NCBI RefSeq assembly: GCF_000224145.3
Contig: NC_020175.2
Span: 2,517,278 to 2,581,277, forward strand
Reading direction: 5' to 3'
Length of the DNA: 64,000 nucleotides
From: Ciona intestinalis
Taxonomy: Eukaryota; Chordata; Ascidiacea; Phlebobranchia; Cionidae
Part shown: positions 1-11,985 of the stretch, piece by piece
Numbering within the stretch: the stretch's first letter is position 1
How the letters are laid out: every line of letters starts with the position of its first letter
Notes under the pieces: generated by a model
Databases searched by the model: none
Told to the model about the DNA's origin: nothing
Seen by the model: the letters and a program-made list of their open reading frames with translations, nothing else
Position numbers and translations under genes: made by a program

Positions 1-1116
1 TTGTGTTTTGAGACAAAATCACTTTTGTTTTTTAATTGAAATCTGTTATCCCAATTAAGTAACAGTAGTCAAGAAATAAGTGTAGTTTCAATATACATAG
101 ATAGATGTAGGAACTTATAACAAACCTACAAATCCGGCAGAGTGTAGATGTAGACACTTTCTAATATTTAAATAGCATAATTGAGCTATAGTTTAAAAAT
201 GAATGCCAAACCAAAGTTATTTTTAAAGCCCATTCAATATGTTCGTTATCGCCATGTAAAATCAACACGGCAATTTGTAAAAATGAAAAACCACAATGGC
301 ACCAGTGTAGTGGAATAACTAGGGGTTGGGAGAAGCTCTGAGAATAGCGCGTAGTACAATGGACCGGTGGTGTTTGGTTAAACACAAAGCAAAACATTTA
401 GGGCGCGATTTGTTGTTACGACATTCAATTACAATAGCCCTGCGTGCATTGAGATTTCAACAGCACAGATTGAACTTAGTGATATGATACTGGCTGCACC
501 ACAAACGCCACACTCAGCTGCTTTACAAAAGGTTAACCACTGAAACAAGTGTTTGCCATAGTATTAATGTTGTTTTTGTAAAAAACATAGCAAAAATTAG
601 GGTTTTAATCTTTCAACTGTACCTATTAAACAGGGATACAGTTTGAAACATGGTCAAAATTGTGGTTTTAATCAACTACATGAATATTATTTTAAGTGGT
701 CAAGAATTTTGTTTTAAAATTACTAAATAAAAATCAACTATAAATAAAAAAAAACATAGTCAAAATAAAACGTTTTATTAATTACATGCGAATATTATTT
801 TAAATAGTCAAAAATTTTGTTTCAAAATTACTGAAAAATTCAGCAACAAATAAACGGAAATACTAAACGCAACAGGTGATAGGAACCTGCAAGACCTAGG
901 AAACAATAGAAAGAATTTCCAACAGTGGACCATTGTAACCTCTGTCTTTCCAGGAAACATTTAAAGGAACATTAATATTTCACAGTAGTGGGTACACGGG
1001 CATTACAAACACGTGAATAATGATATATTTAAGACAGCGCACTCTGGCATGTGTGGGCATAGGTGTTTATTGTACTGATCACATTTTGACATTGAAACAA
1101 AAACAAACAGACTCAC

Positions 1117-4100
1117 CTGTCTTGTAAGTGTGGAATCTTTCTCCAGAAACTGAACAATGCAATAGGCTAGCTGTGGAAATGTAAAGAGTATATTTCATTG
1201 TTAACATTTTTCTATGGATCATTAAATGATATGGTAAACATCAAGGAAAGCTGTAAAATAATGGTAACAAATGTTTTTGTTCAAAACTTCCAAAACAAAT
1301 ATGGTCCATTTTATTCTTTTTTTGTTTTATTTTTTAGGTAGACAATTTTTTTTTACAGAATTATAAAAACTGTATCCTTACGACTACATAATAGTTTAAT
1401 TATTTGCTAAAACACGATTATGAAATATGGGAATTATGAACTGACGGTGCCCATCTCACCCTACAGTACTGTTAAATGCTAAAACAAATTTAATTTTTTT
1501 TGGTTTAATGTTTTGTTCGCTAAACAATTTTCTTCGCATAAGATACACACTAAAGAGGGATTAAGATGAACATCATACACTCTAGCTTTATATACTAATA
1601 CACACATCATATACTAATACACACATCATATACTAATACACACATCATATACTAATACACACATCATATACTAATACACACATCATATACTAATACACAC
1701 ATCATATACTAATACACACATCATATACTAATACACACATCATATACTAATACACACATCATATACTAATACACACAGTCACACTCACACACCCAATACA
1801 AGTACTTGCAAAACATGAAACTGGGTGTTTTTTGTTAGACCGGTCACTGGTAAAGGTAATCTAAGGACAACATACAAGTTACCACAGGTCCGCGGTAGAT
1901 CATTTCAATTGGCATGTATTAGCAAGAAATGTAACAAATCAAACAAATGTAAAACCCCAAAAAATGATACATAAATACAGTCATCGGCACACATGGTCGC
2001 TATCAAAACCACATATGGTATTATTTATACTGGGAGATAATGTTTAACGAATTAATATTAAAAAGCAAACAGCCAAACACATGTGTATATATATATATAT
2101 ATATTAGTGATAAAGCCCACATTATATTTAAACACAAAACCTTGATTTATTGACTATTATTCAGCATATAAAATTACATTTACTTAAATAACATTAAAGC
2201 ATTAGGACAAGACCACAAAAAAAGAAAAAAAAGTTACATTCTAATTCAGTAATAGGACAATATATTTACAGCATAGTTAAAAACACCATAAACACTGTTA
2301 CAGTAGTTGCATTTAGTAAGAACTGCAAGGATTTAAACTTAAAGGAAATAAACTCATTAGCTTTATATTACATACATGCCTACTCGTAATCATAAGACCA
2401 CATATAGTAGCAACAAAATATATTACAACTAATTAGTGGTGACTGGAATTAATGATAAGTGCTTTGACCTGAAGGGCACTAGCACAACTTAGCGCCTTAA
2501 CAGAAAGTTTCAGTTTTAACCTTAATTTTTGCAATGTATGTGTCCAAAGCAAAGCTTTGTTTAAAAAAAGGTTGTCATAGCTAGACACTAACATGGAAAG
2601 TAAATTTTACATCAATGTATGTATTGTTTACTGATTAATGCAGACAGAGCAGAAGTTTAGGGGTAGGCCTGCCCCTCCTGCCACCCCAAGTTTGGTGCCT
2701 TTGCCAGTCTGATAGGTACATTTATTTATCAATAGCTTTGCTGTAAAACACAACCTATCCCACTTACTTGAGCGTGGAACATTGCTAATGCTCTTGTTTT
2801 ATGTAGAGGTATGAGAACCTTCATGAGGAACTGACGATGTTCTGACTTGAGAGGTAACGCAAAACCATTGATAATGCTGAAAGTGAAGGACATTTCATGT
2901 ATAAGACTATATGTAATGTTTACTAGGTGTAGCGGCCACGCTTATTTTCTTCCAATTAAATGTCAATATGTTTTTAAGTGTAAGTGTGTTTTAACAACTG
3001 TTGTTTTGGCGCTATATCCTTTCTTTTCGTTAAAAATATTTTTAAATCTTTGGTACAGTAATCAAAGAGACAAATAAAGTTATTAACATTATTATTATTA
3101 CTATTAATGTAGTTCTATTGAAAGAACTAAAACTGATCATTTAAAAAGTTACATTAATCTTTTTAGCCAAAGCATAGAAGAGTGTTTTCTATTTGATTTT
3201 GGACATTATTGTACTTGATGGAGCTCTATTAGTACAGCACCTTAACTGCTAATGTTCTAAAGATACTTCATATTAAATTGCAAAGTGTAACATATTTAAG
3301 ATCCTTTAATTCAGGGTATTTTCAAAACATAAAATAATCTCAAAATACTGTTTTTCATACATGTTAGTGATGTTACATGTATACATAAACTTAAAATACT
3401 GTTACTTACTATACAAGTCAAGTGTTTACATAAATTTAAAATGCTGTTACTATACAAGACATGTGTTTAAATAAATTTAAAATACTGTTACTATACAAGA
3501 CATGTGTTTACATAAACTTAAAATGCTGGCACAAAATCCACACAACAAAGCACGACCACCATACCTTCCCAGTATTTCAAGGAGCTCAGGTATCCCAGCA
3601 AATTGTTCGGTCTCGTAAATAAACCTAAATGTACACACCACGGTTAAATATTGCGGCTTGAGTGCTATTTTCAGCACAAAAAATGTAAGAGTAATTTAAA
3701 CGCTGTTGAAATTAAGCATAACTTCAATAACTTTGTTAATAACAAGCTTAAGAATTCATCTAAAATATTGGCTTTGTCAACACAAAAAAAGCTGGCCCTA
3801 ATATAAAGAAGACAGCTGCCATGTATTTTATGACATAGCAAGCAATATGGAATAACTGTATCTAATTTTTTTGGCGCTGGCCGCTGATTATTTCCACATT
3901 TTAAAAATAATAAATTTTAGGGTTTATACCATGTATACCGACTTTAATGGTATTAGCGGTTTAAGATTTATGCAACAGTAAGTGTAATTGTAAGATGTAA
4001 TTATGTAACTCTCATTGATATTAAAGCATCGTAAAGGCTGTAATTAGGCAATTGGAAATAAACATACAATTAAAACACGTTTTTAGTTTGCTATTTAGTT

Positions 4101-7100
4101 TAAAACATACAACACAAAAATATGAATAAGGTTTACAGACTATAACCTACAACTAAATCCAAAACAAAAAGTCTTATATTTATGTATAATAGAATAAGAA
4201 ATTACTGCATTTGACCTAGTATGTGTATCCTAGCTCAGTGCTCTTCAACCTTTTTTGGGTTGGCGAACCCCTAAAGTTGTTTCAACTCATGCACCACTGA
4301 TTGCTTTAACGTAAAACTAATGACGTTTCGCAACTCCCAGTGATGCAAGATATAAAAATCATACAAAAAAAACTGTTGGAAAGTGGCTAAATTTGTTAAA
4401 AATGTTTGAGATGCACCCTTGTATACCCTTTTGCACTGGTGGCACCCGTGGCATATTTCTGTGCACCGTGCACACCGGCTGAAGAGCACTGTTCTAGCTT
4501 ATTAATTCAATAACAACGTTTGGTGTTTCAGCAATTAATGACAGAGTTAATAAACTTATTACAATATAGATTTATATTTGTACAAAGAAAGTACATACGT
4601 GAGAAAAATGTTGTTCATGTGGCGACGAATAAATGCTCGTAAACCAAGAAACTTTCCGTAAATTCGATGCAGAACTGTTTTGAGGAAATCTCGTTCGCGA
4701 GGGTCTTCACTTGCAAACAGTTCCAGCAACTGAAGAAGAATAATAGTCACATTTACTGTTGGATCCAGACATAATTGGCACCACAAGAATCATAAAGTGC
4801 AATTATGGTGTGGAAATAGTGCTATGAAATTTCAGTAGCTTTAGATGAAGTGTTATAAATATTTAAAAAGGTTTATATTTTTATGGTGTGTAAATTTTTT
4901 GAACAAAGCATAAAATTCTACTTTAAACACTTAAGACTCAAATAAATGTAATAACAGTTGACTGGGTGCAGTAAAATTAATTTAAATAAAAGCAATGTAC
5001 ATTCAAGTGCTTGACAAACCCTACTTGAATATTCTACATTATTGCTATCAAGCGAACATAAAAAACCTCTGCATTAAAGCAAAGAAATAAGTGCTTTTTA
5101 ATATAAAATTTGACTACACTATGGTCCATGGTACATTTGCTACACTGTACAGATTCTAATTACTAGCTATGCATTTTTCTGTTGTATTCTATATGAGTGA
5201 GATCCTACGGCACGCCACACATTATATTTATCAGAAATGTCAACAACATCTCATGGTCCGCATCTGTGGTACTTTTGTAATACTATACAGAATACAGATT
5301 CTAACTATGCATTTTTTCTGTTGTTGTCTATATGGGCCCAGTATTTATCTGTCAGAAATGTTGACAAAATCTCATGATCTGTGGTACTTACATGCAGAAC
5401 AAACTTTTGATCGATATGTTTCTTTGCAATTGAAGGTTGGAAGTCGGGTGACTCCATTACTCGTAGGAAGAATTCGTACACAAGCTGTAAGTATTGTTAT
5501 GTGTGGTGTGTATAATAATTAAATATCTTGATCGCGTTTTAAACAATTAACAGCGGTCTATTGAAGTTGTGAGGATACGTGTTTATGGTCCTTTGAATGT
5601 TCTCTGTTTACTACCAAATGAGACGAGAAAATAGAACGAAAAAGCTGTCCCATCTTCTCCCACCCTACTATATATTGATAAGTAAAAATAATGGTTCAAA
5701 ATTTTTAAAATGAAAGTTATGATAGAAAACAATAACTGACTAGTTTGGCATTTTGTAAAATCTATAAAAAAATGATGAGAATAATTTTTTGATAAAAACT
5801 TACCTGAAGATGTGGCCATGATGCTTCTAATGTTGGATCGTCATCTTCAGGGTCAAATTCAACACTGTCACTTGGTGGCAGTGTGCGGAATATGTTAATT
5901 GAGATCTGAAACAAATAGTTTTAAAGCAAGGTTAAGAAATTCAGAAATCAAGCCCAATGGGTTATTATAGCATTGATTTTGGCCTTGTAATTTTGCAGTA
6001 GGAAAATACTGTAAAATTTGCGTAGGTTATTTTATGTTAAGTGCTTAACTTTAAGTTGAATTCAAATGTTTTATGCATTTTTAATTTTAAAATAAAGTAA
6101 ATGAGAATATTTTTGAAAAAACTATATATTTTTAAATAAAACGGTTAAAAACAAAGTAAATGAGAACGAAATCTTATAACATATATATATATATTTTTTT
6201 GAATAAAAAGGGTGAATAGCTGATAATATGTTTAACCAGAAGCAAACTTGCTGCTATAACATTGTTCATAAAATGCATTGGTATCACTTGGAATAACAGA
6301 GGAATAAACACTCACATGGTTTACTTAAGGCAAACACACAGCCCATAAGTTTACAAAGTGCACAAGCTATAACTTAACTATGCTGTGGCAACATTAAACA
6401 CAACATAGCTTTACAATCTGCTTTAAATTGATTAATCCGACCACTGAGGACGCTTTTAGATAAACGAATAGTAATATGCGAAAAAAAGACTGGGCCAGGT
6501 GTCACTGGATTGGAAATGCAGCAGCTTTTTTTTACTTTAGGCAAAAAAAACTTAACACCTGTTGCACAGCTCAGCAGGTGTATTTATTAAATTGCTTAAA
6601 TTAGGTAACATATATAGAGTAAGATATTTTCTGATTGTAAATTACTATTTTACCTTAAAATATCGAGTTCATACATTACTGCATAGGGCTATATATTACA
6701 ACTTATCACAAAGTGGGAAAATATTGATGGTTAGTACGCCAGTATACACACTGGTATGTCTAAAACATGGTATGTTTTGTTGGCTATATCAAGCTGCCAC
6801 TCTCTGTAAGCAGATTACTGCCACTTCTAATATATATATAAACCTTTACTGTAAATTTAACATTTGATATTAAGTAAATATATATAATGTAATTATTTTA
6901 GGGGTCAGTGACCCAGTGAACTGTTATTTGTATGCTTTTTAGGGCTCATATAGCTTACATAATGACACAGAATAGATAAAGGATAATACACATCAACCAT
7001 AATGATAATACTAAAAGCCTATATTATATTACCCTTAATGACATAAGTGTGAAATGGCAATCATAAAATAGTATAGCAATGGTTTTATAAACAAATTAAA

Positions 7101-8775
7101 AAAAGAAATGGGAAACGAAAAGGCGCTTACGCAATAAAACAACCAATCAATCAATTAACAAAAACGCAAGGATTTAAGACAAAATAAACGAAAGAATGCG
7201 CCGATGGTAATCACCACGCTCACACGCTGTTACTCAACATTGAAAGAAAATAAAACTGGCTGCAGCTAACAAAACGGGCTTAAAATAAGAAAGTAAATGT
7301 AATAACAATATAATGAATATTAAGATCATTACAACACATTAAATATAAAACTCATAAAAATGAACCAACACTTTCTGATGCTTCATAAAAAGCACAAAGT
7401 ACTCACCATGTTTATGATAGGAGCATACACAGGTTCTGATAAAGATCCCTGAGCAGAGGAGATGTAATCCACAACTTCATTTAAACTAGCTCTCTTTATT
7501 TCCTTTCCCTATGATAAAGCAGCAATTATAATAATAATAAATTTATTTGTCTTTTCGATTACGGTAGCGAAGATTTAGAAATATTTTAAACCAGAAGACA
7601 GGGTATGGGGGCAAAACAACAGTTGTTAAAACACGCTTACAGTTAAAACATATTTACAATTAGTTGGAAGAAAATAAGTGTGGTCGCTATACCTAGCAGA
7701 CAAACCAGCCATATTAAAAACATGTAATACAAAAAATTCCGCATTAAACATTAATTGGGTTGCACAACAAAATATGCAGAATTCTATTTATCTCAAGAGT
7801 TGGGCTATCGGATCCAAAATATGGAACTGTGCTCGTTTTTCAATGGAACCGATGATGTAACCAGAAAATATTGTAATATTTTAGCTGCTGTTGCTACTAT
7901 TATTAATCTACTTATCAAAAAAAGTTTTAATGCAAAAAGCTATGCATATAGTTTTTTAATATGCTCAATCTTATAATACATTAAACTTTTCCAACAGCCC
8001 ACAGTACATGAAAAGCACAGCATTGCTAGGCCTGCATTTTTCTATGCATTGTAATTACATGCAACTGTCAGCATATTTTTAAACGATCCACGAACCTGTA
8101 TATCTTCTATAGTCTCCATAAAGTTAAATATCACAGAGCATTGGTCCAGTTTCTTCATGAACAAATCCATTTGTTCTGGTGGAACAGCATCTGCCAAAAT
8201 TGAACCGGTAAAATTAGATAAACTCATCACTTATTCATGGTGGGACAACTTATTGGGAAATAACACAAGTGTCCTATTATTGAACACCATGCAAGAAGCA
8301 GTACATCAGAGTTTCCAAGTATGAAACTTTGTGGGAAAAATGTAAAAATGAGTTCAAGCAATTCTAACCATGTATTTTTTTACACACAGCATGCTCTCTG
8401 AGCACCAAATTATGCCAATACAAAAAAGCATTCCCTTTATCTAGTGCATGTCCGCTATGTCCACAATAATCAGTTCACTATGTCCGCTATGTCCACTATG
8501 ACCACTATGACCAATATGTCTGCTATGTCCACTATGTTCGCCCTGTCCGCTATGTAGTGAATATTGTGGACATACCGGACATGCACTAATTAAAGGGACC
8601 CCAAAATACCAGGTACCCAAGGCTTGCCTTTTATTAGTGGTAACGGTGTCAGCTCTTTTTTTCCATCTTTGTTAAAGTTCGACGAGCTTTGAGATCTACG
8701 CTGTGCCTGTAACTTATGCACAGACTTTCTGTGGAAAGCCTGATCCTTCTCCAGAGAAAGTCCGGGCATGCTCAT
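1117..8775 (-). CDS. PPP2R5: PP2A regulatory subunit B56 (B'/PR61), 5' part; gene continues beyond the left edge
   Basis: B56 subunits bind the PP2A scaffold/catalytic core and choose its substrates. Nine exons join in phase: 8775-8628, 8190-8096, 7508-7407, 5905-5804, 5484-5392, 4729-4599, 3624-3565, 2876-2768, 1170-1117, giving about 298 residues. Seen directly are B56 HEAT-repeat blocks in the right order: [130 protein letters not shown]. The start is the ATG of [12 protein letters not shown], with an in-frame TGA upstream. Exon 1 joins exon 2 only through a GC donor (AAAG|GCAAGC), giving LPLIKDAVPPEQ, which matches the family. The C-terminal third should lie to the left. Which paralogue class (alpha to epsilon) it belongs to cannot be settled without that end. 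Introns hold MITEs, a minisatellite and other repeats. Confidence 0.95.
1352..1467 (-). mobile_element. Decayed copy of the TAGGGTGGGG MITE family
   Basis: It keeps the internal stretch resembling TAAAACTGTATCCTTACGAC and an end like CCCATCTCACCCTACAG, but it is short and diverged. It lies in a PPP2R5 intron. Boundaries are approximate. Confidence 0.45.
1591..1778. repeat. 19-bp tandem minisatellite
   Basis: Nine to ten nearly perfect copies of ATACTAATACACACATCAT lie in the PPP2R5 intron between exons 8 and 9. The array ends in a short CA-rich stretch. Confidence 0.95.
2917..3108 (+). repeat. Dispersed repeat with ATT-rich tail
   Basis: It begins near TAGGTGTAGCGGCCACGCTT, contains AACAACTGTTGTTTTGGCGC and ends in AATAAAGTTATTAACATT followed by ATT repeats. 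A clearly related copy lies on the other strand at about 7523-7705. A simple-repeat 3' tail fits a SINE or the 3' end of a LINE. The apparent open frame over it is incidental. Confidence 0.7.
4236..4491. mobile_element. hAT-like non-autonomous DNA transposon with 8-bp target duplication
   Basis: The ends are CAGTGCTCTTCAACC and GGCTGAAGAGCACTG, typical of hAT termini. Flanking 8-mers TCCTAGCT (4228-4235) and TTCTAGCT (4492-4499) match at 7 of 8 positions. There is no transposase. It sits in a PPP2R5 intron and is related to the element at 15739-15898. Confidence 0.8.
5519..5672 (+). mobile_element. TAGGGTGGGG MITE, left end missing
   Basis: The family interior (TTTTAAACAATTAACAGCGG, then TTTACTACCAAATGAGACGA) runs to the right end CATCTTCTCCCACCCTACTA. 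The outer left terminal repeat is absent. It lies in a PPP2R5 intron. Confidence 0.8.
7523..7705 (-). repeat. Dispersed repeat with ATT-rich tail (copy 2)
   Basis: On the minus strand it reads like 2917-3108: TAGCGACCACACTTATTTTC, AACAACTGTTGTTTTGCCCC, AAGACAAATAAATTTATTATT. It begins about 15 bases upstream of PPP2R5 exon 3, so its tail lies next to the splice acceptor. Confidence 0.75.
8433..8597. mobile_element. Palindromic MITE-like element
   Basis: Both ends carry an inverted repeat of about 40 bp (CCCTTTAT, then TAGTGCATGTCCGCTATGTC on the left; its near-exact complement on the right). The middle repeats TGTCCGCTATGTCCACTATG-like words. It lies in PPP2R5 intron 1, ending about 30 bases from the GC donor. 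No coding capacity. Confidence 0.8.
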
Positions 8776-11012
8776 TGTTGCAGAGTAAGTTTCCGATCAC
8801 TTATCTCATCCCATTTAATCGAGATACAACGATTTTCGCTCATTAAAAGCATGGAATAATAAAACTACTTACAGTACAGTACCATAAAGACCCCTGCAGG
8901 TTTTAAAACTATTAACTATAAAATAAAACAAAAAACAGTTGTAGACATCAAATTGGGTAAGAAGGGGTAGTGGGCAAATAAATATATCATGTCCTCATAA
9001 AAATTATGAAAAACTTGCAGAGGCTAAATTTAGGAAAGTGCAAAAGTAGAACCATTTTTGTTTTTGTTTGTCTGATAAATTATTAAAATATCAAGTAATT
9101 ATAATATTAATTTTCTTATTTAATTAGGAAAGTGGGGTATATACTATTTAGAGAGATAATTAATTACAGTCATCAGACAGATGAGTGTAAAATCTATTTT
9201 TACAACTAATGCATTATTTAACTGGTTTATTATGATTCAAATTTGCAGAAGATGCCAGGAGTAGTGGCATGTCACTTCAGACTTTAATAATATAAAAACA
9301 AACCTTTCTACACAAACACAAAGCCAGGGTTTAAAGTATATTTGAACCAAGTTGCACGGCAACTATTACTATAAAAAGAGAAACATGATTTTTACACGTC
9401 AAGAAAACACCACTGACATTCTGTGGCTAATTAAGAATTGTTTTTTTCTGGGTTAAAATAGTTATTAAAATATATAAAGCAATTTGTAACATATAGAAAT
9501 TAACTTGTTAAAACTTGTAACAGTTTACCGCTGCATAAAACGCGATACAGCTTTTTTAGCGCTTGCCCTTGGTCAAATTATAAACCACCAATACAAATTT
9601 CAGACTAAATTTTAATAACATCAATGAATTTATTGAATATTCGAATATTATTGAATTGTGCAAATAACCATATCACTAACGTTAAAATTCGGTTACCAAG
9701 CTGAAGGAATGACGAATAGTTGTTTGTTTCTTTTTTACGCTAGAATACGTCACGCATTAGTAAGGACGGATATTTTAAAACTACTATGGGGAGTGCATTT
9801 AAAGCGATTTTGTTCGCTGGGATGTATTGTCGCAGACATATTTTCTAGAAGTTAGCCTAACTGTTAAATATGTTGAAATGAATGTAAGTTTCAATCTGTT
9901 TATTTTTATTATTATACAAATCATACTGTTGTTGTACCTGCATATGGTCGAGAACCACACAGTATGATTGATTAGCTCTTTGCCTCAAAGTAAACAATGA
10001 TGGTCCGATATGGGTAGATTAAACAGGTCCTATACCATAGTACCTGCAAAGACTGCTAATACGCACATTTTTGAGCTTTGGTGTGAACAGACCTGTAGTT
10101 CTACTAACCTTCCCCTAAATAGATCTAAAATGCAACACATTTATGCATATCTTTATGGAGTTACTGCCATCCATAAAATATGGTGTAATACTGTAATTGA
10201 ACATTTTAAATCCCTGAGCTGTTATAAATAATATCTGGTTTGCTCAACATTTTCTGTGAACAGGGACTCAAAACAACAAATTTCATAAAACGATTATGTA
10301 AATCTTGTACCTACTTTATTTCAGGGTGTTTATTTATGCTAAAAACAAGATAAAAACATATACAAAGCAAACTTGATCAACACAAATTGTTATTTACACA
10401 AAAATCGTAGTTCCAAATGTGCGACTAGATTATTAAAACGTTTTGAGAGAAACCTAGAACCTACAACATTTGAGCAAGGCAGAAATGCAAAGCTGGTGGC
10501 TTTGGTAAAGGTATCTGAACTGCTAAAAATTAAGCTCAGCTGCTTCTAGGTCTGCAGCATTGTATGAAAGTATTAAACCAGTTACTACGGTAAAAAATCA
10601 TGATATCATAAAAACTTTAATCACATTGTAAAAAAACATAATGAAGTTAACAGAAACCATGATAGTACCATCAGAAACTATAATAATGTCATTAGGGTAG
10701 CACCTGTCACTTTGATATGTAGTTTGAAAAACATAAAAGCAACGTACAGTTGGAAGAAAATATATGAATACAATTTGTTTGGTACAGTTTTTATAAAACA
10801 AAGTTAGAAAAAGTTTCAAAGCTAATCTGATATAGCTGTTGAGACTTGCTGTTGTAATGAAAAATGATGTTTTCCGTATGTGTTTTCTGTTTCTTTTTTT
10901 AAACTAAACAGAAAATCTTTAGACCAAGTGCATTTATATGTGGTTTACTAAAAGTTCTGCACAAAGTTTCAGTTAGCGTGTAGCACTATTTTTATATAGC
11001 AAATGCTTAAGT
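8776..11012. other. Intergenic region between PPP2R5 and the nectin-like gene
   Basis: AT-rich sequence that should hold the PPP2R5 promoter and any untranslated first exon. I recognise no protein exon or RNA gene here. Its right end (from about 10605) is the outer part of the duplicated 3' segment of the nectin-like gene. Confidence 0.6.
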
Positions 11013-11221
11013 TTATACAACGTGTGAATACCCATGTCTGATCTGTGCGTACTCCACTGGCTCTTCATATTGTGGTCTTCGTTGGCCTGCAAGAACATTT
11101 GAAATCAGATTGTGTGTTATTACTGTTTTGGTAATATACTGACTTTTAAATATTAAAAAAAATGCAAACGTTTTTTAAGGCCCTACTATATACAAAATAT
11201 GCTACAGCCATGCAGTTTTGA
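10605..11221. repeat. Duplicate (copy A) of the nectin-like gene 3' end
   Basis: About 617 bp nearly identical to 11375-11985, differing by scattered substitutions and small indels. It stops exactly at the N gap starting at 11222. It includes a second, identical last coding exon (11013-11086). An unmerged allele at a contig end is a likely explanation. Confidence 0.9.
11013..11086 (-). CDS. Extra copy of the nectin-like gene last exon
   Basis: It encodes the same tail as 11777-11850 (QRRPQYEEPVEYAQIRHG and YSHVV, then stop) with the same acceptor. Either copy would splice in phase to exon 12225-12318. Only one need be real if the duplication is an assembly artefact. Confidence 0.6.
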
Positions 11222-11271
11222 NNNNNNNNNNNNNNNNNNNNNNNNNNNNNNNNNNNNNNNNNNNNNNNNNN
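11222..11271. other. Assembly gap (50 N)
   Basis: Run of N between the two copies of the duplicated segment. Confidence 1.
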
Positions 11272-11374
11272 TCCTAAGGATACCGATTTATATGTATTTG
11301 AATTTTCTTTGTTTACGATTAATGTGACTAATAAATAGAATGATAAGGTGTCACATCTTCCCCTACCCTACTGT
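11272..11374 (+). mobile_element. Right half of a TAGGGTGGGG MITE, cut by the gap
   Basis: The right-hand family sequence (AATAGAATGATAAGGTGTCA, then CATCTTCCCCTACCCTACT) starts at the gap edge. It directly adjoins copy B of the duplicated segment; copy A has no MITE there. Confidence 0.8.
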
Positions 11375-11985
11375 ATCATAAAAACTTTAATCACATTGTA
11401 AAAAAAACATAATGAAGTTAACAGAGACCATGATAGTACCATCAGAAACTATAATAATGTCATTAGGGTAGCACCTGTCACTTTGATATGTAGTTTGAAA
11501 AACATAAAAGCACCGTACAGTTGGAAGAAAATATATGAATACAGTTTGTTTGGTACAGTTTTTATAAAACAAAGTTAGAAAAAGCTAATCTGATATAGCT
11601 GTTGAGACTTGCTGTTGTAATAAAAAAATGATGTTTTCCGTATGTGTTTTCTGTTTCTTTTTTTAAATTAAACAGAAAATCTTTAGACCAAGTGCATTTA
11701 TATGTGGTTTACTAAAAGTTCTGCACAAAGTTTTAGTTAGCGTGTAGCACTATTTTTATATAGCATATGCTAGAGTTTATACAACGTGTGAATACCCATG
11801 TCTGATCTGTGCGTACTCCACTGGCTCTTCATATTGTGGTCTTCGTTGGCCTGCAAGAACATTTGAAATCAGATTGTGTGTTATTACTGTTTTGGTAATA
11901 TACTGACTTTTAAATATTAAAAAAAATGAAAACGTTTTTTAAGGCCCTACTATATACAAAATATGCTACAGCCATGCAGTTTTGA
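11375..11985. repeat. Duplicate (copy B) of the nectin-like gene 3' end
   Basis: This is the continuous copy: it runs on without a break into the upstream intron and contains last exon 11777-11850. It pairs with copy A at 10605-11221. Confidence 0.9.

Noticed and set aside
1594-1776. Possible CRISPR-like array
   Set aside because: The units are contiguous 19-mers without spacers, in a eukaryotic intron; it is a minisatellite.
5169-5522. 117-residue plus-strand frame
   Set aside because: It is the opposite strand of PPP2R5 exon 5484-5392 and flanking repeats.
10598-11572. Pair of similar minus-strand frames starting near MFYKNCTKQ
   Set aside because: They lie in the duplicated 3' untranslated region of the nectin-like gene; the similarity reflects the duplication.
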